NCBI RefSeq assembly: GCF_027172205.1
Contig: NC_070611.1
Coordinates: 55,051,979 to 55,115,978, forward strand
Length of the DNA: 64,000 nucleotides
Direction of reading: 5' to 3'
Source: Podarcis raffonei
Taxonomy: Eukaryota > Chordata > Lepidosauria > Squamata > Lacertidae
The stretch's first letter is position 1, and each line of letters opens with the position of its first letter. Under the pieces are notes generated by a model. The model had not been told where the DNA came from, searched no databases, and saw nothing but the letters and a program-made list of their open reading frames with translations. Shown one piece after another: positions 23,657 through 37,721 of the stretch. Both the position numbers and the translations under genes were made by a program.

Positions 23657-24010
23657 GGCCCAGCCAACCAACCAGCCAGCCAGCTGCGGCGCTTGGCGGA
23701 GCCGAGGGGCGGCGCTTGGCGCGCTCCGACGACGCCCGGCCCCCTCGCTTCCCGGCCCGGCCAGCCAGACGGGGCCTTGTGCCGGCTGCGGGCAGCTGAC
23801 GCCCAGCTCGGAGGAGGGTTGCTCGCCTGCCTCTGCCCGCGATCCTCTTGGTGCGCAGGGAACCGGCCGGCTGCAAGCCCGTGTGCGCGCTGGCGGCCGC
23901 GCGCAAACTTGGGAGGTGGCGCACGGGCCTCTGGACGCTTGTTCGGTGGGAAGGAAAAGTCCCGAGTAAACACGCGCAGCGCTGCACCTGAGAGCCTAAC
24001 AGCCCAATGC
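23420..24010 (-). promoter_or_regulatory. DENND11: CpG-rich promoter region and 5'UTR of DENND11
   Basis: About 600 bases surrounding DENND11 exon 1 are very rich in G+C and unmethylated-type CpG, in sharp contrast with the AT-rich flanks. It overlaps the first coding exon and extends upstream of it. No TATA box was seen near the start, as usual for a CpG-island promoter. Several long reading frames cross here in all phases because stop codons are rare in such composition; they are not genes. Confidence 0.7.
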
Positions 24011-24639
24011 GCTACCTGTAAATCCCCCACCCCATTAAACTGCTAAAGAACTTGCGCTGCAAATTCTTGTAGCCTTTTGCCTTTCTTAAAAGGCTTAACA
24101 GGGACGCACGCGCCCTTAAAATGAATGAAATTTTCTTCTGAGTTTGGGGGTTCTTTGTTTTCCCAGCTTTTCATGGCAACAACCCTGTGAGGCTGAGTTG
24201 CATGCTGTGAGGATTTACACCCGAGTCTATTGCTTTAACCATGTTGCTGGGTGTAAGTACTGGCCTTTTGAATGGGGCTTACTCTGTGGTAAGCGGGTTT
24301 AGGAGCCCAACCACACATATCCGAAAGAAAAAATCTGTCGGTCAAAGGGCCACCTATGAGTAAATACGCATAGGATTTGGTTGCAAGTTCCTCTGCACAG
24401 GATTACATCCTAAAGGCACATTCTCCAGGGGTGTCCAATCAGAAATGGGACTTCCTTTTTGGCACTTTGGCTTACTCACAATTATTCTCCACCAAGTTCA
24501 GTAGGACTTCCCTCTGGACTTGCCAATATGTTGGTTTGAACTGCAAGCTAGGTGCAAGCATATGGTGCCTATTTTTCCAAAGAGGTTTACCACCCAGAAC
24601 ACAAACGCAATACATAACAATACAAATACTAACAAATCA

Positions 24640-25560
24640 TAACAATTAGCTTCAGCGCCAATCAGCCAGAAAATCCATACCTGCTGCTGATACCCTTACC
24701 CTCCTCGAAAGTGCCTAATCCTCTTTTAAAGCCTTGCAAGTTGGTGGCTGACACTGCCTCTTTTGGGAATGAATTCCATGGTTTTAACTATGTGCAAAAG
24801 TCCTTTCTTTGTGTGGAGTTGTGGAGAACAACATTTCTCCAACCACTTTCTCCATACCAACTCTACAATATCCTTCTTGAGGCAAGGCGGCCAGAACTGT
24901 ACACACTACTGCTCCCAAGTGCAGTTACACCGCAGATTTCAATAACTGCTCTGTGTTTTATTTTCATTTCCTAATGATACCTAGTACCGTGGTACCTTGG
25001 GTTAAGTACTTAATTCGTTCCAGAGGTCCGTTCTTAACCTGAAACTGTTCTTAACTTGAAGCACCACTTTAGCTAATGGGGCCTCCTGCTGCCGCTGGAG
25101 CACGATTTCTTCATCCTGAAGCAAAGTTCTTAACCCAAGGTACTATTTCTGGGTTAGCGGAGTCTGTAACCTGAAGCGTATGTAGCCTGAGGTACCACTG
25201 TATGGAATTTGCCTCCCCCCCCCCCGCCCCACTGCTGCCACACACTGTGTCAACATCTTCAGTGAGCTGTCTACTGTGACCCCCAAGGTCTCATTCCTGG
25301 TAAGTTTAGACCCCATGAGCGTATCTGTGAAATCATGTCCATCTGGAGATGTCCTTTTGGACCTCTTTGCCACCTTCTTTCTGTTTTAGCCACTCTGAAC
25401 AATTTTGTATCGCCAGCAAACCTGGCTACCTCACTGCTCACCCATACTTCTCTTGGGCAAGCACTTTCCAATGCTGAGGGAGCTGCATGGATGCAAGTCC
25501 TTGCAGGGTGGACCATGATGAAAAACAGGAAGCTATATAGGGAAGGGAACTGCTCTTAAG
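24640..25560 (-). mobile_element. CR1 LINE fragment, interrupted by a MITE
   Basis: On the minus strand 25500-25260 encodes reverse-transcriptase pieces: AGDTKLFRVAKT (canonically ADDTKLF) and ETLGVTVDSSLKMLTQC. 24640-24960 carries CR1 3'-region text (TCTAATCCTCTTTTAAAGCC, CCAGAACTGTACACA). The MITE at 24987-25200 sits between. Degraded. Confidence 0.7.
24987..25200 (-). mobile_element. TA-flanked MITE (CAGTGGTACC family), copy 4, reversed
   Basis: Starts CCGTGGTACCTTGGGTTAAG and ends CTGAGGTACCACTG, with TA at 24985-24986 and 25201-25202. Inserted in a CR1 fragment. Confidence 0.85.
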
Positions 25561-26468
25561 TGGCATTTTGCAAAACCTCAATCCCAGCATGCACTGTAAG
25601 GCCAGACCTGCAATTCAGTAGGTTAAGCAGGAAGGAGAGAGCAGGAAATGGTATGGGGTCATTTTGAACACAGGTGATGCTGTGCTTTTAATTGTTGGTT
25701 TTTAATGGCAGTGGGTTGGAGCACTTATAAATTCTGTGAGGGCATTATTAAGGGCCAGTTTTTCCAGTCAGAATGGGCTATGTCAGAAAATGTTTGCTAG
25801 CTGGCTGGGTGCCTTTGCATCTGGCTGTGGCATAGGGCCTTCCTTCTGGAGATAAGTGTAAAGGGATTATTATGTGGGGCTTTTCTCTGCCTAGTTTCTG
25901 TATGTACTGACTTAACCCCTTGTGCGAGGGCAGCTGTGGACTAAATGCTTATTCCTGATTAATATGAGACCTGTGTGCAGCCACAGACTATTCACGTTTA
26001 CTTGGAAAAACTCCCAGTGAGTTCAGTGGGGCTAATTCCCAAAGCAGTGTACATAGAATTTCAGGGTTAATATAATAATGCCCTTATTCCTGAGTCTCCT
26101 CAGAGTCTTTCTTTCTCTCCCTTACTATTTTTCTTTTTAAAATGCTGTCTTATTTTCAAATGGAGTATGTCTTCTCACGCCAGTGTAGCTGTGGGATTAT
26201 TCAAAATGGACGTCTGTATATTGAGTAAAAGCTGAAAACTAGCTCTTGCAAGCAAATACAACTCTGGGGACAAAGTCAAGGTAGTTTGTGTGGCCTTTGC
26301 ATTGTGTGAAATTGCGCAATTGAGAAGATTGAAGGGGAAAGTATCTAAGAACTTTGTTTTGAAGGAATTTGTTCCTGGAGCCTTAGGCTAGGTGTAACTT
26401 CCAGGGCTGAGACAGGTATTGCAAAAGGCTAATATCTGGGCTGTGTGTTTTGTTTCTTTCCAGCAACC

Positions 26469-29400
26469 ATGGATGACTGGGAGAGCAGTAGTGGTAATAA
26501 CTTCATCCAGAAGCTGGATTTTTCAAGTTGTGGAGAAGACACTGAGTTGGAAGAAGACAATAGCATGCAAGAGGAGGAGCCAAGTCATGTCACCCCTCAG
26601 AAAAACTGGGAGACTGGGAACTGGAGAGTAAACTGTCCTGTTCCGGTCACCCCACAGAGGCAGCTGGATGATCTTTCTTTCCCAAAATCGTGGGCAAGTC
26701 CAGTGAGGAAAGGTAAGGAATCTCTGAGGAAGAAACCTCTCCCTTTGGAAGATTATCCTGGGACGCCGCTGCACTACATCACCTGGCAAAAGCTCCAGCT
26801 CTGTGACACCCCACATACTCCAAAGGTAAGGTGATGTGGTGTGTGTATTTATATGGCACATTGTGTATAAATATTCTCAACAGGGGGGAGGCAGCTTTGG
26901 TTGCAGTTTAGACTTTCAACGTGGTTGAGGAGTCTTTGTGAGCGTCCTTTTTTTCATTCCACAAATCTTAATATTTCTACTATAACTTTTAGACCCCATC
27001 TTCCTCCAAGGGGCTCACGAAGTGGCGTACATGGTTCTCCCCCTCCACATTTCATCCTCAGAACAACCCTGTGAGGTAGGCCATGAGGCCATGACTGAAC
27101 TGGGGCCTGGTGAACTTCATAATAGAATGGGGATTTCAGCTCTAGTCTTCCAGGTCCTAGTCTGATATGCTAACCTCTACACCATGTCTCTGGTGCCCTG
27201 CACTTAGCAGTGTTTTTGGGTATGTGTGCTTCCTGAAAACAGCGTGATAACCATGGTTGGACTTTTCTCCAAGCACAGGAAGGTGGGGTGGCTGCTTACT
27301 GGATGTCTTCCAGTTCTTTATGCTTGGGGGGTTTTTAAGCGAAGTCTCTCTTACTTTTAAAGAAATGATCGTGCAGAACTCTCTTTTTAAGGGCTTCCCT
27401 TGAACAAAATCATTTGACATACTAATCTCAAGTGCTTGGTAGCCAGCTTCCCTATCTTCCCATGCTTTAATTTGTAGCTCAGGGGAAGATGTCATGAGGC
27501 AGCTCGTCCCATGGGTCTTCCTGAGATCAGGAAGTGTGGGCAGCTGGCAAGACTGCAGAGTGCTGGAGAAACGATTCACAGAAAGAGAAGTGCACAGGCC
27601 ACCTCGCAAATGGTACGATGAGTTCAACTGTGTGTGGACTGAGATTCTAAAGTACCATATGCATAAGCCAGAAAAATAGAAAACTCTCTCAAATGACAAG
27701 AACTGCTGAGAATTTGGGGACAAGTTTCGTCCTAAACCACAGAGCCTGGGGCTTGCCGATCAGAAGGTTGGCGGTTCGAATCCCCGCAACTGGGTGAGCT
27801 CCTGTTGCTCAGTCCCAGCTCCTGCCCACCTAGCAGTCCGAAAGCACGTCAAAGTGCAAGTAGATCAATAGGTACTGCTCAGGCGGGAAGGTAAACAGCG
27901 TTTCCGTGCGCTGCTCTGGTTCGCCAGAAGCGGCTTAGTCATGCTGGCCACATGACCCGGAAGCTGTCTGTGGACAAACACTGGCGCCCTCGGCCTGTAG
28001 AGCGAGATGAGTGCCGCAACCCCAGAGTTGTCCGTGACTGGACCTAATGGTCAGGGGTACCTTTACCTTTCATCCTAGAACCAGACTGAACACTCTTAAC
28101 TGCAAATTCCAATGTCCCACATCAAACTTCCAGAGAGGCAGCCAGCACCATTAAACACTGTTAGTTTACAAAGCCCACAAACTCATCTCTCTCCTTCTCT
28201 GATCTGGTTTACACATATAACACTAAACTATAATTTAGGGTTATGTGAATGAGCCTGGCTGAGCCTTGGCCTCTTTTTTTTTTTTTTTTTGCTTTCCACC
28301 TCCTTAGTGGTCATAAGGAGATCAGAAATCTGTTTCTGGTTTCATTGAACTGCTATTTAGCATTTTGTGTGCCCCCTGCTTAATCTTAAGTGTGGTGTAT
28401 TGAAACTAGCCAGCTTCATAAACTGTGCCGGTGTGAATGTGGCATGTTTCAGTAAACCAAAGTAGTATACGGTACTAAAGTATAGTAGGTCATGGTTTGG
28501 ACATAACACATAGCTATGGTTAGAATGGAAATGAGAGCTTACAGAGTGTAAGCTCTGAGTGTAGCCACACTCAAAAAGGGGAGGACATGAACCTAAAGCC
28601 CGCCCAGGTCTGTTCACATGCTCACCTAGCCCTCTATCATCTCTGTTCCCTTTCACAGATATCCACACATACCTAGATTACATCTTTAGCTTGGAGTGGA
28701 GGGATACAGGCAGTTCCACCTTCCACATATTTCCAAACTACTCAGAAAGCAACCACCACCTAGCTAACGGCCATCCTAACAGGACATACGTGGCAACTTT
28801 TCCACTGACTGTTAAGGAACACTTGCAGTCATTCTGGTGCCATTAACCTCTCCTATCCAGTGCCCCATGTCCCAATAGTATGGTACCTATAAAAGGAAGT
28901 GCTGTGCAGTGGTTAGTGTCATAGACTGAGGCTGGAGAAACCTAAGTTCAAATCTTCACTTGGCCATGAGTGACCACTCTCTCTCTCAGTTGAATATACT
29001 TCACCGGGTTGTTGTGAGGGTGCAATTGGGGAGCAGGCGAAGCATGCCTGATGCCTTATGCTCCTTGAAGGAAAGGTGGGGTGTAAATGAATTGTACACC
29101 TGCTTAACAAGTGATGCTGGGCTAGGTAGATAGAAACACCTTCACTGGTGGTTCTTCTCTCTCTGTCATTGTAAAAGCTGCACCTACATTCTCTCAGATG
29201 AATAGTTGACTGTTGAAGTTCTTTCTAATGGGTGCACCATACTGTGAGTGTATTTATATATTTTTACCATCAAAATGACTTCAAGTAGCATTGCAGGAAC
29301 AAGCTTTACTTCAAAGCAGCTTCTGTCACTTCCGAAGTCCCAGGCTTAGATGTGGAGCTTCTGTGAGCTATAAAGACACAATCCTGAGTGAGTCTCTTAA

Positions 29401-32400
29401 TTGCATTTTTGCTCTCTTAAGGTTTGAAATGGAGCAATTTAGAAAATCCCCTTCATCTTCCTGCTTGTTAAGCTGGATGCCTGCAGATCCTCCTGGCATC
29501 TGCAGTTCTGTATTTAAGCTTTGCTGCCAAAAATAGCCTACTGTGATAGTAACATAGTTGAAAGACCCCTTTTTGTGATTTAAATCCATATGGCTGACAA
29601 GGATTCGACTTGACGGGAAGTCAAAGCCTACACATGACTCTGATATTCCAGCTGCAATTTGTGTAGCAGGTGCAGCCATTGTGGATCCTTCCAGATGTGG
29701 ATGGACTTCCATTATCCTAACACTGGCTTGGATGGACCTTGGTCTGATGTAGCAAGACAGGTCTTTTACATTCCTAACCCACTGGCACTTTAAAGCATAA
29801 CAAAGGTGGGAAAACTGGTTCTCCAGATGTTGTTGGACAGCTCCCATGGTCCCTTTCCATAGGCCAGGTTGACTAGGCCTGATGGGAGTTGAGAATCCAA
29901 CATCTGGCGGGCACTACATTGCCTACTCCTGGCTTAATGTGCTGTACAGTGGTACCTCGGGTTAAGAACTTAATTTGTTCTGGAGGTCTGTTCTTAACCT
30001 GAAACAGTTCTTAACCTGAAGCACCACTTTAGCTAATGGGGCCACCCGCTGCCGCCGCTGCACGATTTCTGTTCTCATCCTGAAGCAAAGTTCTTAACCG
30101 GAGGTACTATTTCTGGGTTAGTGGAGTCTGTAACCTGAAGCGTATGTAATCTGGAGAGTATGTAACCCGAGGTACCACTGTACAGGTATTGGTGAGTTTG
30201 GGAATAACAAGCACTATGACCTTCTTCTTTATTGCAGGATGATGCTAGTGGACTAGACTGTTCTCCGTTGACTGTCTGTTGTTGTTTTCTGTCTAGAGCC
30301 TCTTGTCCAAGACTGCTTTCCCTTCACCTGTGGGAAAGTTCCCCTCCAAAGGGATGAGGAACTTGAGGTTCACTTCCTGCCCTGACTCCGAGGAAACTCC
30401 CCCCGCTTCCTTAGTTAACATTAACCCCTTCACACCGGAGTCTTATCGGCAAATGGTTTTCCATCCCAGTGGCAAGAGGAAAGCCAGAGGGGAGCTGTGA
30501 GTGTTTTCTCTTTTTTCTTAAGAATATATATTCTATGGGGGGAAAGGGAGATACGGGGGTAGCCATCTTGTAGCCCATTGGTTTTTAATACTGTGTTGCA
30601 GGGCCTTATGAGTGAGAAGTTTGATAAGAATGGACAAGCTTCTTCTGACAGCTTGCCTGCTATAAATTTCTGACATTCCTTTGCAACAACAACAACAACA
30701 ACAACAATAAATAATTTAATTATACCCTCCCCATCTGTCTGGGTTTCTCCAGCCACTCTGGGCGGCTCCCAACAGAATATTAAAAACACAAGAAAACATC
30801 GAACATTAAAAACTTCCCGAAACAGGGCTGCCTTCAGATGTCTTCTATAAGTCAGATAGTTGTTTATTTCCTTGACATCTGATGCGAAGGTGTTCCACAG
30901 GGCATGCACCACTACCAAAAAGGCCCTCTGCCTGGTTCCCTGTAACCTCACTTCTTGCAGGGAGTGAACCATCAGAAGGCCCTCAGAGCTGGACCTCAGT
31001 GTCCGGGCAGAACGATGGGGGTGGAGATGCTCCTTCAGGTATACGGGGCCAAGGCTGTTTAGGGCTTTAAAGATCAGCACCAACACAATTGTGCTTGGAA
31101 ACGTACTGGGGGTCGATGTAGATCCTTTAAGACCAGTGTTATATGGTCTCGGCAGAGTGTTCTGAAAAATGCCTTCACAGTGGTTGAAGAGGCCCAACTG
31201 GGCTGGCCACATGAACTGAGCATGCGCCCTACAATCCACATAAGAAATCTCTCCAGAGGCTGTACAGTCATCTATGGAGGGGGTAGTTTGGAAGCTCCTT
31301 TATCTCACATCAGACTATTGACCCACCAAGCTGAGAATCATCTGTTCGGACTCCAGGGTTTCAGGCTGTTGACATTCCCAATCCTACCTGGTGATGCTAG
31401 GGACTAAACCTGGGATATCTTCTGCATGCAAAGCAGATCACTCCTCCTCCTTCCTCGCAGTTCTTTGCAAGATGGTTTGCGTTTCAAATGAAATCTAGTT
31501 CAGTATCCCATTCTTGCAGTGGCCAGCCCAATAGCTACAGGAAGCAAACAGCACTCTCTCTACTTGTGCTCCCCAGAAACTGGGCACCTGGGCATAGCGC
31601 CTTGAGCATCAGAGGTAGAAGATGTTTTGTTGAAGCTCAATGGGTTTGTAGGTCAATACAGCTTCTGGATTTTTGGAGGCCTTCCTGGGAGCATGGCTCT
31701 GGTGTGGGAAGGCTGTCCTGCTCAGCTGCTTCACTTCAAAACACACTCCATTGCTGTTGGGGATGCTCTGGACTTCTTGCATGAAGCAGGGTATTGGATA
31801 AAACTGTTGGGATTCTGGGAGTTCTTGGCAGAAAGGTTCTCTTAATAATATGAAGCTTTGAAAGCCTTTGCCTCAACCCAAAGAGGGCTCCTTTGTCTTT
31901 GCTGCATGTAAAGGAGACATCCAGCAAGTGCTGTGTTGATCAATAAAAGCACCACTCTAATAACCTCTCTGTGTGACTCTCTTAAACCACTGGAGCACAC
32001 CGCAAAGCTAAGAATTGGCTATCTTCCTGGAGGTGGGCGGAGGGATGCAGAAAGCGTTCTGCGTTGTGTCTATTTCTTAGTGTTAAATAATAGGCTGCGT
32101 GTGTTTTGTATGTTTACAAAAAATAGATTAAAAAAAACAATAGGAAGATTATTCCTCCTCCCCCCCTGATTCTCAAAGCCATGCCTAGCTGGGGGAGCTA
32201 GCATGCAGGGAGTATTGTATGAGTGAAAAGCATAATGGCACTTGACTCTAAAGATTACTGACAATGGGTCGTGGTACATCTAATCGGATGGCCTACTGTG
32301 GAAAGACAGGTTTCGAACTTCACTGGTCCAACCAGCAGCTGTCAATTGTCAATGCGTAATCAACTGTCACTAAGCAATCAGCATTGCATCAATATGGGTT

Positions 32401-35400
32401 CGGATGCCAAAGGCTAACTGAGAAGCTTAATTGCTTTCAACTGCAGGAGTTATTCCTGTATCTTCAGGCACAGGAAGGGGGGGGGAAGTAGGATTTCAAA
32501 AATTAAGCTCTCTGCAGGTAGGGATGGTGGAGGATGTCATTTGGTCTGCATTTTAAAGCAAACTGAACTGATCTGCACCTCCCAGACTAATAGCACAAAT
32601 CTTTGGGATTCTGCACTTCCCTGAATTTTGCAGTACTGCTGGCTCAAAAAGAAAGAAATGTACCAAAATGCATTAAGCACTTTATTCAAGAAATGCAAAG
32701 ATTGGAATATAAAACAAATATTTAAGTATGTGTGTTATGATAAAATACTGTTTAAGGATATGATTAAACACAATTTTTCCTAAATTTAAAAAAAGAGAAA
32801 TTGCCAAGTTACTGCAGAAATGGGACAGGGCAGGCTTATGAATAAATACATGCAAAACTTAACATGGGCGTAGCAGTTGCCCCTCTCTAGATCAGGTAAA
32901 ACAACAGAAATACTTAGCTAACCAATCACGTCGGTTCTGCTTCCACCCCCGCAAGAAGAATCCTGGCTATGCCCATGAAACAACATGGGTTGGAGGTATC
33001 ACCAAATCCATCCCCTAACCTCAGGTCTGTCAGAGTTGCATGAATGCTTGTTTCCAAGTGTCTCGGATTTCACAAGGACTGGGATTGGATTTCATGCCTT
33101 TAAAATGCTGCATCACTAACCCCCTCTGTCTGCAGATGTCAGGGCAGCTGTGCATTAATTTGAAATCTGAATTGATTGTAAACTAGAATGTCGATCACCC
33201 TAAATTGAGGGCTATTGCCTCTGTGGTCTTTGAGTGATTTTTTTTCTAGTGGTCTCTTATGCGGAAATGCCTACATAAATACTTCATGCGGCTTGAGAAG
33301 TTCCTGAAGTTGGTGTTTGAAATATTTAAATGGTGAAACTGAATAATAGAGTTGGGAGTTGTGTCTTGTCTTTGCAGCCGGGATGCTTCTTCACGTGATT
33401 AAACTTACCGTTTCAGGGATGATCCCAGCCAAAAAGAGAGCCAGGTGGAACCAGGGTTGCCAGCCAAGGTGAGTAGTGTGTTTCTTCAAACAAGTGCACA
33501 AAAAGCATCATGACCATAAGTTATCGGTTTAATACTGACAGAGGGAAAGCTGTTTGCGAGCCTATAGCGGCAGACAACAGTATTACTGTAACACAAAGAG
33601 TAATCTTAGCACCGACTTTCTTTTCATTGTACATTTTCCAAGAAAGCCCATAGTTTTATATTTTAATGAAATGGAGTGGGGAGGAAAAATTCGGTGGTGC
33701 AAGACAATAGTTATTACAACACCACACAGTTACTTAACAGGCTTTAACAACAACACCGTTCAAAACTAAACTATGTGTTGCATCAGAACTCTGTTTTAAG
33801 TTATAAAGTACGGCTAATAAGCTGAGGTATAGGCTGAAGGCCAAGTTGAAAGTTTACTTTGGTTCAGCTTTAAAACTACATGGAAGTTCAGCTCCCTGTT
33901 TCCTTCCAGTTCTACCCTCTCCTGCCCATTTTCAATGATTCTCCTGGTAGTAATGCACTTGCCATAAATGAACCTGGTGGAGGAGGTTTTCAGGTATTAG
34001 ACTAGGACTTGGAGAACCAGGGTCAATTCCCCACTCAGCCATGAAGATCCTTGGTTGACCTTGAACCAGGCACTGTCTCTCGGTCTAACCCACCTCACAG
34101 GGTGGTTGTGAGAATAATACAGAGAGAGGGAACACCATGTATGCTAGCTTGAGCTTGGAGAAAATGTGGGGTGCAAAAGCAAAAATAACTAAAATACTCA
34201 GACTCACTGTAATGAATGGGCCTAAGCTACCAATGTTTATTGAAATTAATGGGTCTCATCTACATTGGACTAACTTTAGACGCAGCCCTGTACATGGGTT
34301 GATCATATCTTGGTCAGAAATCAACAAATTCCTAAATTTCCATTCCAAAAATCAACAAATTCCAACTTACACAAAATGCTTATTTGCTTGCTGTGTACCT
34401 TGATAAAGCTAGCTTAGGTTTGACCGTATGTGCTCCAGTCTTTTCCTCAATTAAGCTAAGTGAAATGTCCCCCCTCCCCCAATCGTAATGTAAACTCTAA
34501 TAAATTATAGAACAACCTGAAGAGTACTTCCTTAGCATCAATAACAATCCAAGAAGTGAAGTGATGTCTGTGTAATGCAGTATCTGCCTTAAGATGGTGG
34601 TACATTCAAACTCCCGTCAGGCCCAATTAGCATGTGCAGTAGTCAGGGATGATGGGGACTGTAGTCCAAAACATCTGGAGAGTGCAGGAATGGAGGAAGA
34701 AGCACAGAGTTCTGGGGGCCACTGGTTTGATCTGGTTTGACCTTCACTCCTGCGAACTTGCAGGCAATGTGGTTTAGCAAGAAACTTGTCCCAGTCCATA
34801 TCTAACTCTTCAGGCTTCATTAATTTGAAATGCTGCTGGGAGCATAGGAAGCGGCCGCCTACCAGGTGAGAATCATTCTCTATCTTACCAATATTGGCCG
34901 CTCTTTGGGTCAGGGTCTTTTCTAAGGGATTGAACCTGTGGCTTCCTGTGCACATAGCATGCCCTCTGCCTCTGAGTCAGCACTGATGCTATAACTTACA
35001 CGCAGAGTGAATTATTCAGCCAGAGTTGTGGGCTGAGAGGGAACAGAGTGCTGACCATAGCCGTCAAAAGCAATCACATGCCAAGGGAAACAAAATGGGG
35101 CAGGGCAGGCACTTTTATGTTGGCACGGCTGCCGGCAGTATTTTGACTCAGCATATTGGATCCATTTCCATCTGCCCTGAAGGCTTTGATGTTTGTGCCT
35201 CTCCAAGTTTAATTCTAGGTTAGTGCTATGATCTACTAGGAGCTCTTAGCAGAGAAACGGTGACAACACCATTGATTAAAATCTGAACATCTGTCGTAGA
35301 ATATGTTTTGCAGGAGGGGTGCTAACAATAGCATTTTCTGCAAGGGCATAAATACATACTGGGTGCAGTTCTTTGATATATCAGGCTTTATATTTTGCAA

Positions 35401-37670
35401 AATGTTGACACTGAGGCTGCAATTTGAAAGCGGGTGGTGGTGAACCAGTTGCAAAGAAGGGGGTGTCTTTAATAGTTCGCTTTTGCACTGCTTTTTTCCC
35501 CCTGCAAAAAATCATGCCCAGTCCTTCCCCTCCAGCTGCTTTGACCCTGCAAGTGGAAAAGATACAACTTGGGAATTTTGTTTCATCTGCACCATGCTGC
35601 ATAGCAAACTACTCTGGACACTAAGGGCACTTTCCAAAGTAGCTTGTGAAGTGGCATAGTGGAAGGGTGGTGATCTCCCTTCATTGATAAATCAGGAAGA
35701 GGATAGGAAGCTTTTCCAGCGGAGCAGGATACCATACTGTGTGTGCAAAGCAGGGTAGCCAACTTGGTGCCAACTCCAGATCTTGCTGGACTCAAATGCC
35801 CACCAAGCCCAGCCAAGGTAGCCAGCGGTGAAGGATGATGGGAAAGCAATGTTGGCTATTTCTGGACATCACTGCATCCAGGAACCAGAACCCAGGGCCT
35901 CACATCGCAAGGTCTCTTCAAGTCGTGCTCGGGATTTGATGGGCAAACCTGTCTTAAACTTACGTGGATTCTTCTCTCCCTCCTTCAGAGATTCCTCTTA
36001 CGTGAGAGCAACATGGTTTCCCGCTACAAGAAGGAATTCTTGGAACTGGAGAAAATAGGTGTGGGGGAATTTGGTTCCGTGTACAAGTGCGTCAAAAGGC
36101 TGGATGGGTGTGTCTATGCCATCAAGCGCTCCAAGAGACCCCTTGCTGGTTCTTCAGATGAGTAAGTGACCACCGCAGAACACACACAGACACACCATGA
36201 TGAAATGAGTAGAGCCTTGGCTGGATTGGTCAATAAATTTCTCGATTGAATGACGCTAGAAGTTGTACCACGGCTGCTTATCTTAACTCTCACCCCACCC
36301 TTTTTTTAAATAGACCATGATAGGTATTGTCATTGTTCTTCCCACTATAGGCTCAAAAGGCAATGTTTGCATCTGGATTCCCTAAACCACATTGCACATC
36401 CTCTAAGATGCTCTCTAGCCAGTGTGTAAATAAGTTGGATTTGAGATTAGCCAAGTATTGGAAAAGGTCATGCGAAAAGCAGACTGAAAGCATTTAAAAA
36501 TGAAATCCGCCATCCGTTTCATGAACCTTTTCCTTCCCCATGTCATTCAGGGCCTGCCTTTCCTTAGTCCGTGCCCAGCGCTCCAGTGAAATCTAATCTA
36601 GTATTGAATTAAGAACTTTTGTTCCGTAACAATACTGTTTCCTCCCCCCACCCTCCCACCCCAAAAAGAGATGTTTTAGCAGTGAGAGACTTCAGGGTCA
36701 CCAGTGCTTACCTTTCTATTGTTTCTCTAAGTGTGGGGGTGGAGAAGCATATCCCCTTCCAGGTATTTCCCAGCCATTTAAGGAATAACTTTGCCAAGTT
36801 CTCCAGGAAGTCTTGTCTGACTCCATTAACCCTCCCCTGTCCAAACTCCTGATCTCGCAACAATATTGTTCTTTGAATGATGGGTCATTTCTCTCTCTCT
36901 CTCTCATTCTCTCTAGGCAAATGGCTTTGCGGGAAGTCTATGCCCATGCTGTGCTCGGCCATCATCCCCATGTTGTGCGTTATTACTCGGCTTGGGCAGA
37001 AGATGATCACATGATCATTCAGAATGAGCACTGCAATGGTAAGGATACCAGTGGGGGTAGAGGTGGCGGCTTAGGATACCGCTCAACTTCCCATGTTAAC
37101 TGAAACTTTAAATTCACATGCACTTTGTGAAGTCCTTTGTGTACTTAAATTGAGGTTAATGGATGCTCATGGAGTTTGGAAGTCCAGAAGAGCAAGATGA
37201 GCTGCCACCCTGTTGCTTTCTAGACTCATAAACTGCCACAAGGAATTGAAGCTCTCCACCTCCACCCCAAATGCAAAATCTGGGCTCTCTAAAGGACCAA
37301 ACATGAGGAATGGTGTGGTTAAGGACCACCCTTGCATGAGGTCTGCAGAGTGTACCAAATCCACATGCGTTCATTCGACATTAGCAGAAGGATCTGCAGA
37401 AAATGGGTGTTCCCATTGCACGTACACTTCTGCCCAGTTCTCCAACCAAAATGATGTGTATAAAATGCATATACTAAGGGCAGGTGTCCATAAAATGCAC
37501 ACGTAAGGTTAAAATAAGGCAAAATTATATTTAGGGAATGGCTTGCAGAGGTTGACATACAAAATATGCATTGGGAGAAATTAGCACTAAAACACTGGTG
37601 AAATTATTTTAATAAAAATAAATCACAAACTGGTATGGAAATGTGGTAAACTGAATTTAAGATATGTAAA

Positions 37671-37721
<51 letters not shown>

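Larger units (their letters stand above)
23657..26463. other. intergenic region between divergent DENND11 and WEE2
   Basis: Holds the DENND11 CpG island (to about 24010), a CR1 block with a MITE (24640-25560), and about 900 bases of sequence without recognised repeats (25560-26463) that should include the WEE2 promoter and its noncoding first exon. No CpG island lies beside WEE2, as expected for a germline-restricted gene. Confidence 0.6.

Noticed and set aside
23325-24046. Several frames of 130-214 codons overlapping DENND11 exon 1
   Set aside because: They are products of the CpG-rich composition. Only the minus-strand MVEQ frame continues into the rest of DENND11.
30430-31239. 269-codon minus frame as a host gene
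   Set aside because: Its middle is the C-terminus of an L2 LINE; the rest is read-through of intron and WEE2 exon antisense.
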